A DNA stretch of 64,000 bases from Microbacterium sp. cf332 (GTDB lineage Bacteria > Actinomycetota > Actinomycetes > Actinomycetales > Microbacteriaceae): the NCBI RefSeq assembly GCF_900102175.1, contig NZ_FNKN01000002.1, positions 434,001 to 498,000 of the forward strand, given 5' to 3'. The notes beneath the pieces were generated by a model that was not told the DNA's origin, made no database searches, and saw only the letters and a list, made by a program, of their open reading frames with translations. The number at the start of each line of letters is the position of its first letter. The stretch's first letter is position 1. Shown piece by piece: positions 1 through 8,160 of the stretch. A program made the position numbers and the translations under genes.

Positions 1-1020
1 GTCACCGTCACGCGCGACGGCTACATCAAGCGCACGCGCAGCGACAACTACCGGTCGCAGCACCGGGGTGGCAAGGGCGTCAAGGGCGCCCAGCTGCGCG
101 CGGACGACGTCGTGGAGCACTTCTTCGTCACGACGACGCACCACTGGCTGCTCTTCTTCACCACGAAGGGCCGGGTCTACCGCACCAAGGCGTACGAGCT
201 GCCGGAGGCCGGGCGCGACGCGAAGGGCCAGCACGTCGCGAACCTGCTCGCGCTGCAGCCCGGTGAGGAGATCGCGCAGATCCTCGACATCCGCGACTAC
301 TCCGCCGCCCAGTACCTCGTGCTCGCCACGCGCGACGGCAAGGTCAAGAAGACGGCGCTCACCGAGTACGACACCAACCGTCAGGGGGGTGTGATCGCGA
401 TCCGTCTGCGCGGCCAGGACGACGAGACCGGTGGCGACGAGCTCGTCAGCGCCCTGCTCGTCGACGAGGGCGATGACATCCTCCTGATCACGCGTCAGGG
501 AATGTCGCTGCGCTTCTCGGCGACCGACGACGCGCTGCGCCCGATGGGACGCTCGACCGAGGGCGTGAAGGGCATCTCGTTCCGCGAGGACGACAGCCTG
601 CTCTCGGCCTCCGTCGCCCGGAGCGAGGGCTACGTGTTCGTCGTGACCGACGGCGGCTATGCCAAGCGCACCGCCGTCGACCAGTACCGCACCCAGAGCC
701 GCGGCGGTCTCGGCATCAAGGTGGCCAAGCTGAACGACGATCGAGGCGTGCTCGCGGGTGGTCTGATCGTGTCGGAGACCGACGAGGTCCTCGTGGTTCT
801 TGCCAGTGGCAAGGTGGTACGCTCCTCCGTGGCCGAGGTCCCGGCCAAGGGCCGCGACACCATGGGCGTCGTGTTCGCCCGGTTCGGGGACGACGACCGC
901 ATCCTCGCCATCGCCCGGAACGGTGAGCGGGGATTGACCGAAGACGCGGCATCGGACGATGCCCCCGCCCCGGATGCCCCCGCGTCCGCGGATACCGAAG
1001 AGAGTGGTTCTGACGCATGA
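1..1020 (+). CDS. gyrA: DNA gyrase subunit A, C-terminal part (5' end outside window)
   Basis: The frame is open from base 1 to the TGA at 1018-1020, giving the last 339 residues of GyrA. The fragment is the beta-pinwheel DNA-wrapping domain, shown by repeated blades and a GyrA-box-like motif ([10 protein letters not shown], about residues 20-29), with a related QSRGGLGIK blade near residue 235. GyrA forms the A2B2 gyrase that introduces negative supercoils. The N-terminal breakage-reunion domain with the catalytic tyrosine lies before the window. The extreme C-terminus is an Asp/Ala/Pro-rich acidic tail. The stop codon overlaps the next gene by 4 nt (ATGA), so the two are probably co-transcribed. 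Identity is certain from sequence and from the neighbourhood. Confidence 0.97.
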   Translation, partial: VTVTRDGYIKRTRSDNYRSQHRGGKGVKGAQLRADDVVEHFFVTTTHHWLLFFTTKGRVYRTKAYELPEAGRDAKGQHVANLLALQPGEEIAQILDIRDYSAAQYLVLATRDGKVKKTALTEYDTNRQGGVIAIRLRGQDDETGGDELVSALLVDEGDDILLITRQGMSLRFSATDDALRPMGRSTEGVKGISFREDDSLLSASVARSEGYVFVVTDGGYAKRTAVDQYRTQSRGGLGIKVAKLNDDRGVLAGGLIVSETDEVLVVLASGKVVRSSVAEVPAKGRDTMGVVFARFGDDDRILAIARNGERGLTEDAASDDAPAPDAPASADTEESGSDA

Positions 1021-1421
1021 GCACGGTCGCCGACAAACTCGCCAAGAAGTCCACGAGCAAGACCAGCTCCAAGCAGGTGCGCCTGCGCCTCGTGTACGTC
1101 GACTTCTGGTCGGCCGTGAAGCTGTCGTTCCTCGCTGCCGTGGCGCTGGCGATCGTGACGGTCGTGGCGACCTTCCTCGTGTTCATGGTGCTGAGCACGA
1201 CGGGCCTCATCGACCGGGTCGACGAGCTCTTCGTCGCGTTCTCGAACGGTGATTTCTCGATCAAGCAGTTCCTGAACCTGCCGCAGGTGATGGCGTTCGC
1301 CGCGATCGTGGCGATCCTCAACCTCATCGTCATCACGGTGCTCGGCGCGGTCGTCGCCGGCATCTACAACGTGATGGTCAAGGTCACCGGCGGCCTGCTG
1401 GTCGGCTTCACCTCCAATTAG
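1017..1421 (+). CDS. DUF3566 membrane protein next to gyrA
   Basis: This 134-residue protein has a short basic N-terminus followed by the conserved block of the DUF3566 family ([18 protein letters not shown]). Two hydrophobic membrane segments lie at about residues 38-62 and 95-118. The ATG overlaps the gyrA stop (ATGA), indicating translational coupling. The family nearly always follows gyrA in actinobacteria (Rv0007 position in Mycobacterium). Its biochemical role is not established, though its place among division and envelope genes suggests a membrane-associated function. Family assignment is firm and function unknown. Confidence 0.9.
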   Translation: MSTVADKLAKKSTSKTSSKQVRLRLVYVDFWSAVKLSFLAAVALAIVTVVATFLVFMVLSTTGLIDRVDELFVAFSNGDFSIKQFLNLPQVMAFAAIVAILNLIVITVLGAVVAGIYNVMVKVTGGLLVGFTSN

Positions 1422-1482
1422 TAGATTCCCGGATCATCCGGTAAAGTCTTGGAGGTTGCCGGAGCGCAAAGCGCGTCGGTAC

Positions 1483-1556
1483 GGGGCTATAGCTCAGGCG
1501 GTTAGAGCGCTTCACTGATAATGAAGAGGTCCCAGGTTCAAGTCCTGGTAGCCCCA
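1483..1556 (+). tRNA. tRNA-Ile (anticodon GAT)
   Basis: A 74-nt cloverleaf. Acceptor arms GGGGCTA (1483-1489) and TAGCCCC (1549-1555) pair perfectly. The anticodon stem CTTCA/TGAAG encloses loop CTGATAA, giving anticodon GAT, and the T-loop reads GTTCAAGTC. The discriminator is A1556 and CCA is not encoded. Its position between gyrA/DUF3566 and tRNA-Ala is the usual actinobacterial arrangement. Confidence 0.97.
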
Positions 1557-1570
1557 CCCCGAACCCCCTC

Positions 1571-1643
1571 GGGGCCTTAGCTCAGCTGGTAGAGCGCCTG
1601 CTTTGCAAGCAGGATGTCAGGAGTTCGAATCTCCTAGGCTCCA
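1571..1643 (+). tRNA. tRNA-Ala (anticodon TGC)
   Basis: A 73-nt cloverleaf starting 15 nt after tRNA-Ile. Acceptor GGGGCCT pairs with AGGCTCC, including one G-U pair. Anticodon stem CCTGC/GCAGG has loop TTTGCAA, giving anticodon TGC. The T-loop is GTTCGAATC and the discriminator A1643. It is probably processed from one transcript with tRNA-Ile. Confidence 0.97.
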
Positions 1644-1650
1644 CAGAAGA

Positions 1651-1683
1651 AACGCCGGTACTCCTCGGAGCACCGGCGTTTTC
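1651..1683 (+). terminator. Rho-independent terminator after the tRNA pair
   Basis: Inverted arms AACGCCGGT (1651-1659) and ACCGGCGTT (1672-1680) enclose an inner CTCC/GGAG pairing, followed by TTTTC. This ends the tRNA-Ile/tRNA-Ala transcript. It also lies downstream of the converging minus-strand YbaK gene and could stop transcription in both directions. Confidence 0.8.
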
Positions 1684-1712
1684 GGTTCCCGCGCCACGGC
1701 GCGGGGCGGGTG

Positions 1713-2198
1713 TCACCGCGAGCGCTGCTCCGTGATGTCGGCGACCGTTGCGCCGTAGGCCGCGATCAGGGCGTCGGCGTCGACGAACAGGCTGTAGCCG
1801 TGGGCGCCCGCGCCCATGGCGATGCGTCGACCGACGATCGACGCATCGGCGAAGACCGGCCAGTCGTGGGTGCTGCCGATGGGCACGATCGTGCCGCGCT
1901 CATAGCCGGTCGCGGCCAACGCCAGCTCGGGCTCGGGGAGTCGGAGTTTGTTGACACCGACGAGGGCGCGCAGCTTCGGCCACGAGATCACCCGGTCTCC
2001 GGGCACGAGGGCGAATAGATAGGTGTCGTCGCTGCGTTTGACGACGAGGGTCTTGACGATGTCGTCGGGCTCGAGTCCGAGCAGCGCCGCTGCCTCATCG
2101 AGACTCGATGCCTCGAGGCGCGGCCGCACGACGACATCGAGCCCACGCTCGGCCGCCGCGAGGCGGACCCGAGACGTGGGCTCGAGATCTTCGGTCAT
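1713..2198 (-). CDS. YbaK/EbsC-family aminoacyl-tRNA deacylase
   Basis: A 161-residue YbaK/ProX-type protein. Family members hydrolyse mischarged tRNA such as Cys-tRNA(Pro). Visible family features are LGLEPDDIVKTLVVK (the conserved Lys of the editing pocket), LVPGDRVISWPKLRALVG, the glycine-rich stretch GTIVPIGSTHDWPVFAD and GRRIAMGAGAHGYSLFVD. The ATG at 2198 (MTEDLEPTSR) is chosen because the extra upstream residues are Arg/Pro-rich shadow sequence overlapping the previous gene. It starts 5 nt after the stop of the minus-strand gene upstream (2204-2782), so they may share a transcript. Which mischarged tRNA it edits cannot be read from the sequence. Confidence 0.85.
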   Translation of the reverse strand: MTEDLEPTSRVRLAAAERGLDVVVRPRLEASSLDEAAALLGLEPDDIVKTLVVKRSDDTYLFALVPGDRVISWPKLRALVGVNKLRLPEPELALAATGYERGTIVPIGSTHDWPVFADASIVGRRIAMGAGAHGYSLFVDADALIAAYGATVADITEQRSR

Positions 2199-2203
2199 CC
2201 GAT

Positions 2204-2782
2204 TCAGGCGTCGGGCGCGCGCAGCGGGTCGTCGGCAACCCACAGCTCGTCGTCGGCGCGGAGCGTCTGCCACGCGGCGTAGAGAACGCCCGCGGCGGCC
2301 GTGACACCGAGGATGATGGCGATGACACCACCGGCGCCGATGCCCTTCTTGGGCTCGGGCAGCGAGGCGCGCGACTGGAACTTCTTCGTCGCCTTCTTGC
2401 CGTACTTGGCGGCCTTCTTCTTGACCGACGACAGATCGAGGTCGACGCCACGGCCGTGCGCGAGACGGTCACGGGTGTCGTTGGCAGCATCCCAGACCGA
2501 CAGGGCGCCGCCCACGACGGCACCGGCGGCCGGGATGAGCGCGCCGTTGTAGACCTTGCGGGTCGCGCGCACGCTCTTGTCGACGTACGGCGCGGCGTAC
2601 TGCTCGTAGGTGTGCTTGACCGCGGGCTTGACGTGCTCGCTGTTGTAGTGGCCCAGCTGGTGACCGGCGTCACGAGCGACGCCCGCGGCCTCTCCCATCA
2701 GGACCTGCTGCGACTTCCACAGGGTGTTCGCCTGCTTCTGGAGCTTGCGGAGTTGCTTCTTGCGCTTGCGGCTGAGGCTCAC
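2204..2782 (-). CDS. Conserved actinobacterial protein with one membrane anchor, function unknown
   Basis: A 192-residue protein that I do not recognise as an enzyme. The N-terminus is very basic (MSLSRKRKKQLRKLQKQ) and could bind nucleic acid or membrane phosphatides. An Ala/Gly-rich middle follows (LIPAAGAVVGGALSVWDAA), then a Lys-rich patch (VKKKAAKYGKKATKKF) and a single membrane segment at about residues 149-170 (GGVIAIILGVTAAAGVLYAA). The tail is acidic with the motif DDELWVADD. Proteins of this layout are conserved near ppiA in Microbacteriaceae. It is coded upstream of the YbaK gene and divergent from the cyclophilin gene. It has no catalytic motif I can name. Confidence 0.7.
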   Translation of the reverse strand: MSLSRKRKKQLRKLQKQANTLWKSQQVLMGEAAGVARDAGHQLGHYNSEHVKPAVKHTYEQYAAPYVDKSVRATRKVYNGALIPAAGAVVGGALSVWDAANDTRDRLAHGRGVDLDLSSVKKKAAKYGKKATKKFQSRASLPEPKKGIGAGGVIAIILGVTAAAGVLYAAWQTLRADDELWVADDPLRAPDA

Positions 2783-2865
2783 GTGGGCCCTCCCTGCATC
2801 GTGGGACGTTTTCCCTCATCTTGCCAGAGAGCGCCCCGGCCAGCAGGGCATTGACAGGTGCGAGA

Positions 2866-3432
2866 ATGGCAGACATGCCTCAGCACACTGCAGTAGCGAC
2901 GATCCACACCAACCACGGCGACATCGTCGTCAACCTCTTCGGCGACCAGGCGCCGCGCACCGTCAAGAACTTCACCGGTCTCTCGGACGGCACGGGGGAG
3001 TGGACCGACCCCGCGACGGGCAAGCCGGGCGAGGGCCCGCTCTACACCGACGTCATCTTCCACCGCATCATCCCCAACTTCATGATCCAGGGCGGAGACC
3101 CCCTCGGACAGGGCATCGGCGGACCCGGCTACAACTTCGACGACGAGATCAGCCCCGAGCTCGACTTCCAGAAGCCGTACATCCTCGCGATGGCGAACGC
3201 CGGCCTGCGCCGCAATGCCATCACGGGCAAGGCAGAGGGCACCAACGGCTCGCAGTTCTTCATCACGACAGACCCCACCCCGTGGCTGCAGGGCAAGCAC
3301 ACCATCTTCGGCGAGGTCGCCGACGATGCTTCGCGTCAGGTCGTCGACACGATCGCAGCCGTCAAGACCGGCGCGCAGGACCGTCCGGTCGACCCGGTGG
3401 TCATCTCGTCGATCGACATCGCCGCGGTCTGA
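2866..3432 (+). CDS. ppiA: Peptidyl-prolyl cis-trans isomerase (cyclophilin)
   Basis: A cyclophilin of 188 residues that catalyses cis/trans isomerisation of Xaa-Pro bonds. Diagnostic motifs are VIFHRIIPNFMIQGGDP (active-site Arg and the QGGDP loop), GTNGSQFFIT and WLQGKHTIFGEV. No signal peptide is visible, so it should be cytoplasmic. The start at 2866 (MADMPQHTAV) follows AGGTG at suitable spacing; the ATG at 2875 is also possible. It has the Rv0009/ppiA position in the conserved gyrA neighbourhood. The rhomboid gene starts 7 nt downstream, suggesting one transcript. Confidence 0.95.
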   Translation: MADMPQHTAVATIHTNHGDIVVNLFGDQAPRTVKNFTGLSDGTGEWTDPATGKPGEGPLYTDVIFHRIIPNFMIQGGDPLGQGIGGPGYNFDDEISPELDFQKPYILAMANAGLRRNAITGKAEGTNGSQFFITTDPTPWLQGKHTIFGEVADDASRQVVDTIAAVKTGAQDRPVDPVVISSIDIAAV

Positions 3433-3439
3433 GCGGTAC

Positions 3440-4339
3440 GTGAGCGCGTCCGAGCTGCGGAGCAATCCCGACAACTTCTGTTACCGGCACCCCGATCGGC
3501 AGAGCTTCGTCCTCTGCCAGCGGTGCCTGCGCACGATCTGCGCAGAGTGCCAGACGCAGATGCCCGTCGGTGTGATCTGCCCCGAATGTCTGCGTGAGCA
3601 GCAGCAGAGCTCGGGCGCGCCGCGCGCCCGCCGCGCCCCCCGCATCCTGCGTGCGGTGCGCTCCGACGACTCGCGGCCCCTCGTCACCTACGGGATCATC
3701 GGCCTGACCTTCTTCGCGTTCGTCGTCGGGCTCATCCCCGGGGTCGGCGTGGCCGTGCGGAGCACGCTCGCCCTCTTCCCGCCGGCCCTGTACCCGGAGT
3801 TCACGGGCGTGTTCCAGCCGTGGCGGCTCTTCACCGTGCTGCTCGTGCACAGCGGATTCTGGCATGTGGGACTCAACATGCTCGCCTTGTGGATGCTGGG
3901 CCGCAGCCTCGAGCCGATGCTCGGGCGCGCACGATTCCTCTGGCTCTATCTGCTGAGCGGGCTCGGCGGTTCGGTCGCCGTCGTCCTGCTCGGTTTCGGG
4001 TCGACGGTCGTCGGAGCGTCCGGCGCCATCTTCGGCCTCTTCGGGGCACTGCTCGTGATCGGCCGCCACATCGGCGCGAACATCACCGGGATCGCCGTCA
4101 TCCTCGGCATCAACCTCGTCATCACCTTCCTGCCGCTCCTCCTCGGATCGCTCGGCGGAGGCGGGGGAGTACAGGTGTCGTGGCAGGCGCACGTCGGAGG
4201 TCTGGCCGTCGGAGCGCTCGTCGGCGGGATCTTCGCGCGCACGCGCACGATCCGGACGCGACGGCTGCAGGTCTGGCTGCTCGGCGGGACCGCCGCGGCG
4301 CTCGTCGCTCTGCTCGCCGTGCCCCTCGCCCTCTACTGA
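3440..4339 (+). CDS. Rhomboid-family intramembrane serine protease with N-terminal zinc ribbon
   Basis: A 299-residue membrane protein. The N-terminus (about residues 12-52) carries Cys/His pairs (CYRHPDRQSFVLCQRC, CAEC, CPEC) typical of a zinc-binding B-box-like ribbon. The rest is a rhomboid fold: PWRLFTVLLVHSGFWHVGLN (first loop and HxxxN-type motif), GASGAIFG with the catalytic Ser, and AHVGG with the catalytic His, over about seven membrane segments. Rhomboids cleave transmembrane segments of partner proteins; the substrate here is unknown. The start is GTG 3440 (VSASELRSN), 7 nt after ppiA; a longer open frame upstream overlaps ppiA and is rejected. Confidence 0.9.
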   Translation: MSASELRSNPDNFCYRHPDRQSFVLCQRCLRTICAECQTQMPVGVICPECLREQQQSSGAPRARRAPRILRAVRSDDSRPLVTYGIIGLTFFAFVVGLIPGVGVAVRSTLALFPPALYPEFTGVFQPWRLFTVLLVHSGFWHVGLNMLALWMLGRSLEPMLGRARFLWLYLLSGLGGSVAVVLLGFGSTVVGASGAIFGLFGALLVIGRHIGANITGIAVILGINLVITFLPLLLGSLGGGGGVQVSWQAHVGGLAVGALVGGIFARTRTIRTRRLQVWLLGGTAAALVALLAVPLALY

Positions 4340-4345
4340 CGAAAG

Positions 4346-4354
4346 TTATCCACA
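4346..4354 (+). promoter_or_regulatory. Perfect consensus DnaA-box sequence
   Basis: TTATCCACA in the 75-nt gap between the convergent rhomboid and crgA genes, followed at once by a related TATCCCCAGG. It matches the DnaA-box consensus exactly and the window is close to oriC by gene order, but a single 9-mer can also occur by chance. Confidence 0.4.
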
Positions 4355-4376
4355 GGTCTATCCCCAGGTGGGGATG

Positions 4377-4396
4377 GAATCACACCGGTGTGATTC
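4377..4396. promoter_or_regulatory. Perfect 20-bp palindrome between convergent genes
   Basis: GAATCACACCGGTGTGATTC is a perfect inverted repeat with no loop. It sits between the stop of the rhomboid gene and the stop of crgA. It could act as a bidirectional transcription stop (no T-tract is present) or as a protein-binding site near the DnaA box. Confidence 0.55.
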
Positions 4397-4414
4397 GTTC
4401 GTGTGGAAAGTCGG

Positions 4415-4654
4415 TCAGCGCCACCGCGTGGTCATCAGGAAGCCCACGAACGCGATGCCGAATCCGATGACGAGGTTCCATCCGCCGATGCCGGGGACGG
4501 GCAGCGTGGAGTTGCTCAGGTAGAACACCAGAACCCACACGAGTCCGATGAGCATCAGACCCAGCATGATCGGCTTGAACCAGACCGGGTTAGGTGCGTC
4601 ATCCGCGGGGCGTCGTTCCACGGTCGGGTCGTCGTGGTCGCTCGAAGATGCCAT
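4415..4654 (-). CDS. crgA: Cell division protein CrgA
   Basis: A 79-residue protein of usual CrgA length. A charged N-terminus is followed by NPVWFKPIMLGLMLIGLVWVL (first membrane segment), the family loop YLSNSTLPVPGIGGWN, and a second membrane segment (LVIGFGIAFVGFLM). CrgA is an actinobacterial divisome protein that binds FtsZ and the septal PBPs and, in mycobacteria, CwsA. Its place between the rhomboid gene and the sortase gene matches the conserved crgA position. It is convergent with the rhomboid gene. Confidence 0.95.
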   Translation of the reverse strand: MASSSDHDDPTVERRPADDAPNPVWFKPIMLGLMLIGLVWVLVFYLSNSTLPVPGIGGWNLVIGFGIAFVGFLMTTRWR

Positions 4655-4709
4655 GGATGAATCCTAGCCTTCAGGCCCGTGATATCCCGGGCCGCTAAGC
4701 TTCCCGATC

Positions 4710-5483
4710 GTGGAGACCACCCGCACCGCGCCCGATCGCGGCCCTCGTGCGCGCCGGCACCCGCGTCGCCGGGCGACCGTCGTGAGCGTCCTCGGAGAGC
4801 TGCTGCTGACCGCGGGCGTGGTGCTGCTGCTGTTCGTCAGCTGGCAGATGTGGTTCGGCGACATGATCATCGGCTCGCAGAAGCAGGCCGAGGCATCCGC
4901 TCTCGCGCAGCAGTGGCAGACGGATGCCCGCGCGGACCCGCCCGCGTCGGACGAGGGCGGCGCAGACCCCGCGATCGTCCCCGTGCTGGGCGAACCGGGG
5001 GAGGGCGCGCAGTTCGGGGTGATGTTCGTGCCGCGATTCGGGCCGGACTGGCAGTTCACCATCGCGAACGGCACTGCCAAGAAGACGATCCTCGATGAGG
5101 GCTACATCGGTCACTACCCGGGGACGGCGATGCCGGGGGCTGAGGGGAACATGGCCGTCGCCGCGCACCGCTGGACCTCCGGTGCCCCCTTCGACCCGGT
5201 CGACCGGCTCGTCATCGGCGACGCCATCGTGGTGCAGACCCAGGACGGTTGGTACACCTACCGGTTCCGCAACGTCGAGTACGTGCAGGACACCGCGGTG
5301 GAGGTCCTCAACCCGGTTCCCCAGCAGGTGGATCTCAGCGCCAACGGCCGGTACCTCACCCTCACCAGCTGCGCTCCGAAGCTCAACATGCTCGAGCGCA
5401 TCATCTCGTACGCGGTGTTCGAGGACTTCACGCCCATCACGGCCGGGCCCCCGGCCGCACTGACCGACGGGGTGGTCTCCTGA
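4710..5483 (+). CDS. Class E sortase
   Basis: A 257-residue membrane-anchored transpeptidase. A basic N-terminus precedes one membrane segment (about residues 26-48, VVSVLGELLLTAGVVLLLF). The sortase domain follows, with catalytic His in NMAVAAHRW, Cys in LTLTSCAPKLN and the conserved Arg in MLERIISYAVF. Class E sortases attach secreted proteins to peptidoglycan in high-GC actinobacteria, generally preferring LAxTG-type signals. The GTG start at 4710 is accepted because the basic segment and membrane anchor follow directly. The stop overlaps the next small gene (TGATG), indicating coupling. Confidence 0.93.
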   Translation: METTRTAPDRGPRARRHPRRRATVVSVLGELLLTAGVVLLLFVSWQMWFGDMIIGSQKQAEASALAQQWQTDARADPPASDEGGADPAIVPVLGEPGEGAQFGVMFVPRFGPDWQFTIANGTAKKTILDEGYIGHYPGTAMPGAEGNMAVAAHRWTSGAPFDPVDRLVIGDAIVVQTQDGWYTYRFRNVEYVQDTAVEVLNPVPQQVDLSANGRYLTLTSCAPKLNMLERIISYAVFEDFTPITAGPPAALTDGVVS

Positions 5484-5641
5484 TGTACGCCGCACTCTGG
5501 CGAATCCTGCCGGGGCCCTGGTGGGTCCGGCTCGTGCTGGTGCTGATTCTCGCGGCCGCCGTCGTGTACGCCCTGTTCTTCTGGGTCTTCCCGGCCGTCG
5601 CGCCTTTCTTCGTGCCCGGCGAGGAGTCGACGGTCGGGTGA
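5483..5641 (+). CDS. Small single-span membrane protein between sortase and pabA
   Basis: A 52-residue protein, MYAALWRILPGPWWVRLV at the start, then one membrane segment (about residues 17-40) and a short acidic tail. The ATG overlaps the sortase stop and its own stop overlaps the GTG start of the amidotransferase gene, so all three are translationally coupled. Small proteins of this type occur at this spot in other actinobacteria. Its function is unknown; an accessory role to the sortase is only an inference from coupling. Confidence 0.75.
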   Translation: MYAALWRILPGPWWVRLVLVLILAAAVVYALFFWVFPAVAPFFVPGEESTVG

Positions 5642-6273
5642 CGAAGGTCATCGTCGTCGACAACCACGACAGCTTCATCCACACCCTCGTGGGGTACCTC
5701 CACGAGCTCGGGGCCGAGACCGAGATGGTCGAGTCCGACGCCGTCGCACACCCGGGACGCCTTGTCACCGCTCATGACGCCGTGCTGGTCTCGCCCGGAC
5801 CGGGCGCTCCCGAAGACGCGGGATCCTCGATCGAGATCGTCCGGGCAGCCGCGTCCGCCGGCGTTCCTCTGCTCGGTGTGTGCCTGGGGCACCAGGCGAT
5901 CGCGGTGGCCTTCGGCGGACGCGTCTGCGAGGCGCCGGAACTCATGCACGGGATGACATCGGAGGTGCGTCACGACGGCTCGCCCCTCTTCGCGGGGATA
6001 CCCGACCCGTTCTCGGCGGGCCGGTACCACTCGCTCGCGGTCGACCCCGCCGACGTTCCCGACGAGCTGCAGGTGACCGCGCGCACCGACGCCGGAACCG
6101 TCATGGCCCTGGCGCATCGCGAGCTCCCGATCGTCGGGGTGCAGTTCCACCCCGAATCCGTCCTCACCGACGGGGGATACCGCTTGCTCGGCAACTGGCT
6201 GGAGGACGTCGGACTCGACGGTGCGGCGCGGCGCGGAGCCGGCCTGCATCCGCATCGCGCCGACGGGCGCTGA
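5638..6273 (+). CDS. pabA: Anthranilate/aminodeoxychorismate synthase, glutamine amidotransferase subunit
   Basis: A 211-residue class I glutamine amidotransferase. It releases ammonia from glutamine for the chorismate-using partner (TrpE or PabB), feeding tryptophan or folate synthesis. Motifs: VVDNHDSFIHTLVGYL at the N-terminus, VSPGPGAPEDAG, GVCLGHQAIA with the catalytic Cys, and VQFHPESVLT with the catalytic His and Glu. The start is GTG 5638, overlapping the previous stop by 4 nt. It lies at the trpG/pabA (Rv0013) position beside pknB. Whether it serves folate, tryptophan or both cannot be decided here; no partner subunit is in the window. Confidence 0.93.
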   Translation: MTKVIVVDNHDSFIHTLVGYLHELGAETEMVESDAVAHPGRLVTAHDAVLVSPGPGAPEDAGSSIEIVRAAASAGVPLLGVCLGHQAIAVAFGGRVCEAPELMHGMTSEVRHDGSPLFAGIPDPFSAGRYHSLAVDPADVPDELQVTARTDAGTVMALAHRELPIVGVQFHPESVLTDGGYRLLGNWLEDVGLDGAARRGAGLHPHRADGR

Positions 6274-6299
6274 GACGCACCGCGCCGGCGCGCGCTGGA

Positions 6300-8048
6300 T
6301 CAGCTGCCGGTGCAGACCGTCAGCGCGACGGTCGATCCGATCGGCACCTCGCCGGGCGCGAGCGACTGCGACGCCACGGTCTGACCTCCGGCGCTCGCGG
6401 CGCAGCCCGGGTCTTCGACGATCTCGGGGACGAGCTGCAGCGACTCCTGCTGGAGCTCGCGTTGCGCTGCCTCGACGGTGTAGCCGGTGAGGTCGACGAG
6501 CGTCACGGTGCCGCTCGCTACGACGAGATTGACGGCGCTGCCCATCGCGAGCGACGAACCGGCCGCGGCCGATCCCTCGATGACCGTCCCTGCGGCCAAG
6601 GTGGGATCGTTTCGGGAACGGACGCTCCCGAGCTGCAGACCGACCCGCTCGAGCGCTTGCGTGGCCTCGTCGCGGGAGAGGTTCTGGAGGTTGGGCACGG
6701 TCGCCATCTCCTGGCCCGTGGAGACGTAGACGGTCACTCGCTGCCCCGGCGACAGCGTGATGCCCGCCGCGGGCTCGGTCTCGATCACGTCTCCCGCGGC
6801 GACGGTGTCGTCGCTGCGATCGGACCTGACGGGGGTCAGCTCCGCCTCCTCGATGAGGTTCTCGGCCAGGTCCCACGACCGGCCGGCCACCTCGGGCACC
6901 GTCCGCGATGTGGTCGGCACGGTCGGCTCGGTGTCGCGGAACGCGAGCACCCAGATGAGGACGGCGATGAGCAGAGCTGCCAGCACGGCGACGCCGGCCC
7001 AGATCCAGCTGACCGGCGGACCCGACTGCGTACGCCGCATCGTGGTGTCGGTGCTGAGCTGACGGAGGGAGCGGGCCGTCTCCGCGGCGTGCCGCGGGTC
7101 GGGTCCGTAGAGCTCGCTCGCGAGAGCGCCCATCTGCCGTTTGGTCGGCTGCTTGCCGCCGACCGCCTGGGCGAGGGCGCCGCGGAACTCCGTCGCGTCC
7201 TGGAAACGCTGGAACGGGCTCTTCGCGAGTGCGCGCAGCACGACGGCGTCCAGCGCGCGGGGTACCTGCTCGACGATCTCGGATGGAGGCAGGGGCGCTT
7301 CACTCACGTGCTGGTAGGCGACGGCGACCGGGGTCTCGCCGCGGAACGGCGCGCGTCCCGTCAGCAGCTCGTACAGGACGACGCCGGTCGAGTACACGTC
7401 GGCGCGAGCGTCGACGGGCTCGCCCTTCGCCTGCTCCGGCGAGAAGTACGCCGCCGTGCCGATGATCGCCGTGGTCTCGGCGACGGTGGACGACGAGTCC
7501 GAGACCGCGCGGGCGATGCCGAAGTCCATCACCTTCACCGAACCGGCATCGGTCACCATCACGTTGCCGGGCTTGATGTCGCGGTGCACGACTCCGGCGC
7601 GGTGCGAGTACTCGAGCGCCTCGAGGATGCCGTCGACGTAGCGGACCGCATCGGCCTCGCTGAGCGGTCCGGCCTCGATCATGTCCTTGAGCAGCCGGCC
7701 GGTGACCAGCTCCATGACGATGTAGGGGACCGGATGCTCGCTGCCGTCCGGGTCGGTCTCGACATCCTCGCCCGCGTCGAAGACGCGCACGATCGAGGGG
7801 TGCGACATGCGCGACGCCGCCTGGGCCTCGAGGCGGAACCGGGTGCGGAAGCCCGCATCGTCGGCGAGCTCGCGCTTGAGGATCTTGATCGCGACGTCGC
7901 GGCTGAGCGTGACGTCGTACCCGCGGTAGACGCTCGCCATCCCGCCACGGCCGATCGGTTCGTCAATGCGGTAGCGCTCTGACAGCACACGTTGCCCTGC
8001 TGACATGTCACTCCCTGCGTGCGACTCGTTCTCGGTGGATGGACTCAT
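6300..8048 (-). CDS. pknB: Ser/Thr protein kinase PknB with three PASTA domains
   Basis: A 582-residue transmembrane kinase. The cytoplasmic kinase domain (about residues 28-290) shows the P-loop GRGGMASVYRG, the catalytic Lys in VAIKILK, HRDIKPGNVMV and DFGIARA. A membrane segment follows (WIWAGVAVLAALLIAVLIWV), then three extracellular PASTA repeats starting near VPEVAGRSW, VPNLQNLSRD and LVDLTGYTVE. PknB senses muropeptides or lipid II and phosphorylates cell-wall and division proteins. The C-terminus contains two Cys (DPGCAAS and TVCTGS) that could form a disulfide. It is the last gene of the fhaA-fhaB-pstP-rodA-pbpA-pknA-pknB operon, 25 nt after pknA. An internal ATG (MSAGQRV) at 8006 is an alternative start. 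Confidence 0.96.
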   Translation of the reverse strand: MSPSTENESHAGSDMSAGQRVLSERYRIDEPIGRGGMASVYRGYDVTLSRDVAIKILKRELADDAGFRTRFRLEAQAASRMSHPSIVRVFDAGEDVETDPDGSEHPVPYIVMELVTGRLLKDMIEAGPLSEADAVRYVDGILEALEYSHRAGVVHRDIKPGNVMVTDAGSVKVMDFGIARAVSDSSSTVAETTAIIGTAAYFSPEQAKGEPVDARADVYSTGVVLYELLTGRAPFRGETPVAVAYQHVSEAPLPPSEIVEQVPRALDAVVLRALAKSPFQRFQDATEFRGALAQAVGGKQPTKRQMGALASELYGPDPRHAAETARSLRQLSTDTTMRRTQSGPPVSWIWAGVAVLAALLIAVLIWVLAFRDTEPTVPTTSRTVPEVAGRSWDLAENLIEEAELTPVRSDRSDDTVAAGDVIETEPAAGITLSPGQRVTVYVSTGQEMATVPNLQNLSRDEATQALERVGLQLGSVRSRNDPTLAAGTVIEGSAAAGSSLAMGSAVNLVVASGTVTLVDLTGYTVEAAQRELQQESLQLVPEIVEDPGCAASAGGQTVASQSLAPGEVPIGSTVALTVCTGS

Positions 8049-8073
8049 GGCGGGACCCGCGCCGGGTCGAGGA

Positions 8074-8160
8074 CTAGTCGTCCTCGCCGCCGCCGTTGCC
8101 GCTGCCGTTCCCGCCGCCGTTGCCGTTCCCGTTCCCGTTGCCGCCGCCGTTGCTGGGCGG
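8074..8160 (-). repeat. GGC/AAC-type triplet repeats coding the Gly/Asn tail of PknA
   Basis: The last 29 codons of pknA are an irregular run of Gly and Asn codons ending in EDD. On the plus strand it appears as repeated CCGTTC/CCGTTG/CCGCCG units. It is coding and in frame; such tracts are prone to length change. Confidence 0.7.
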
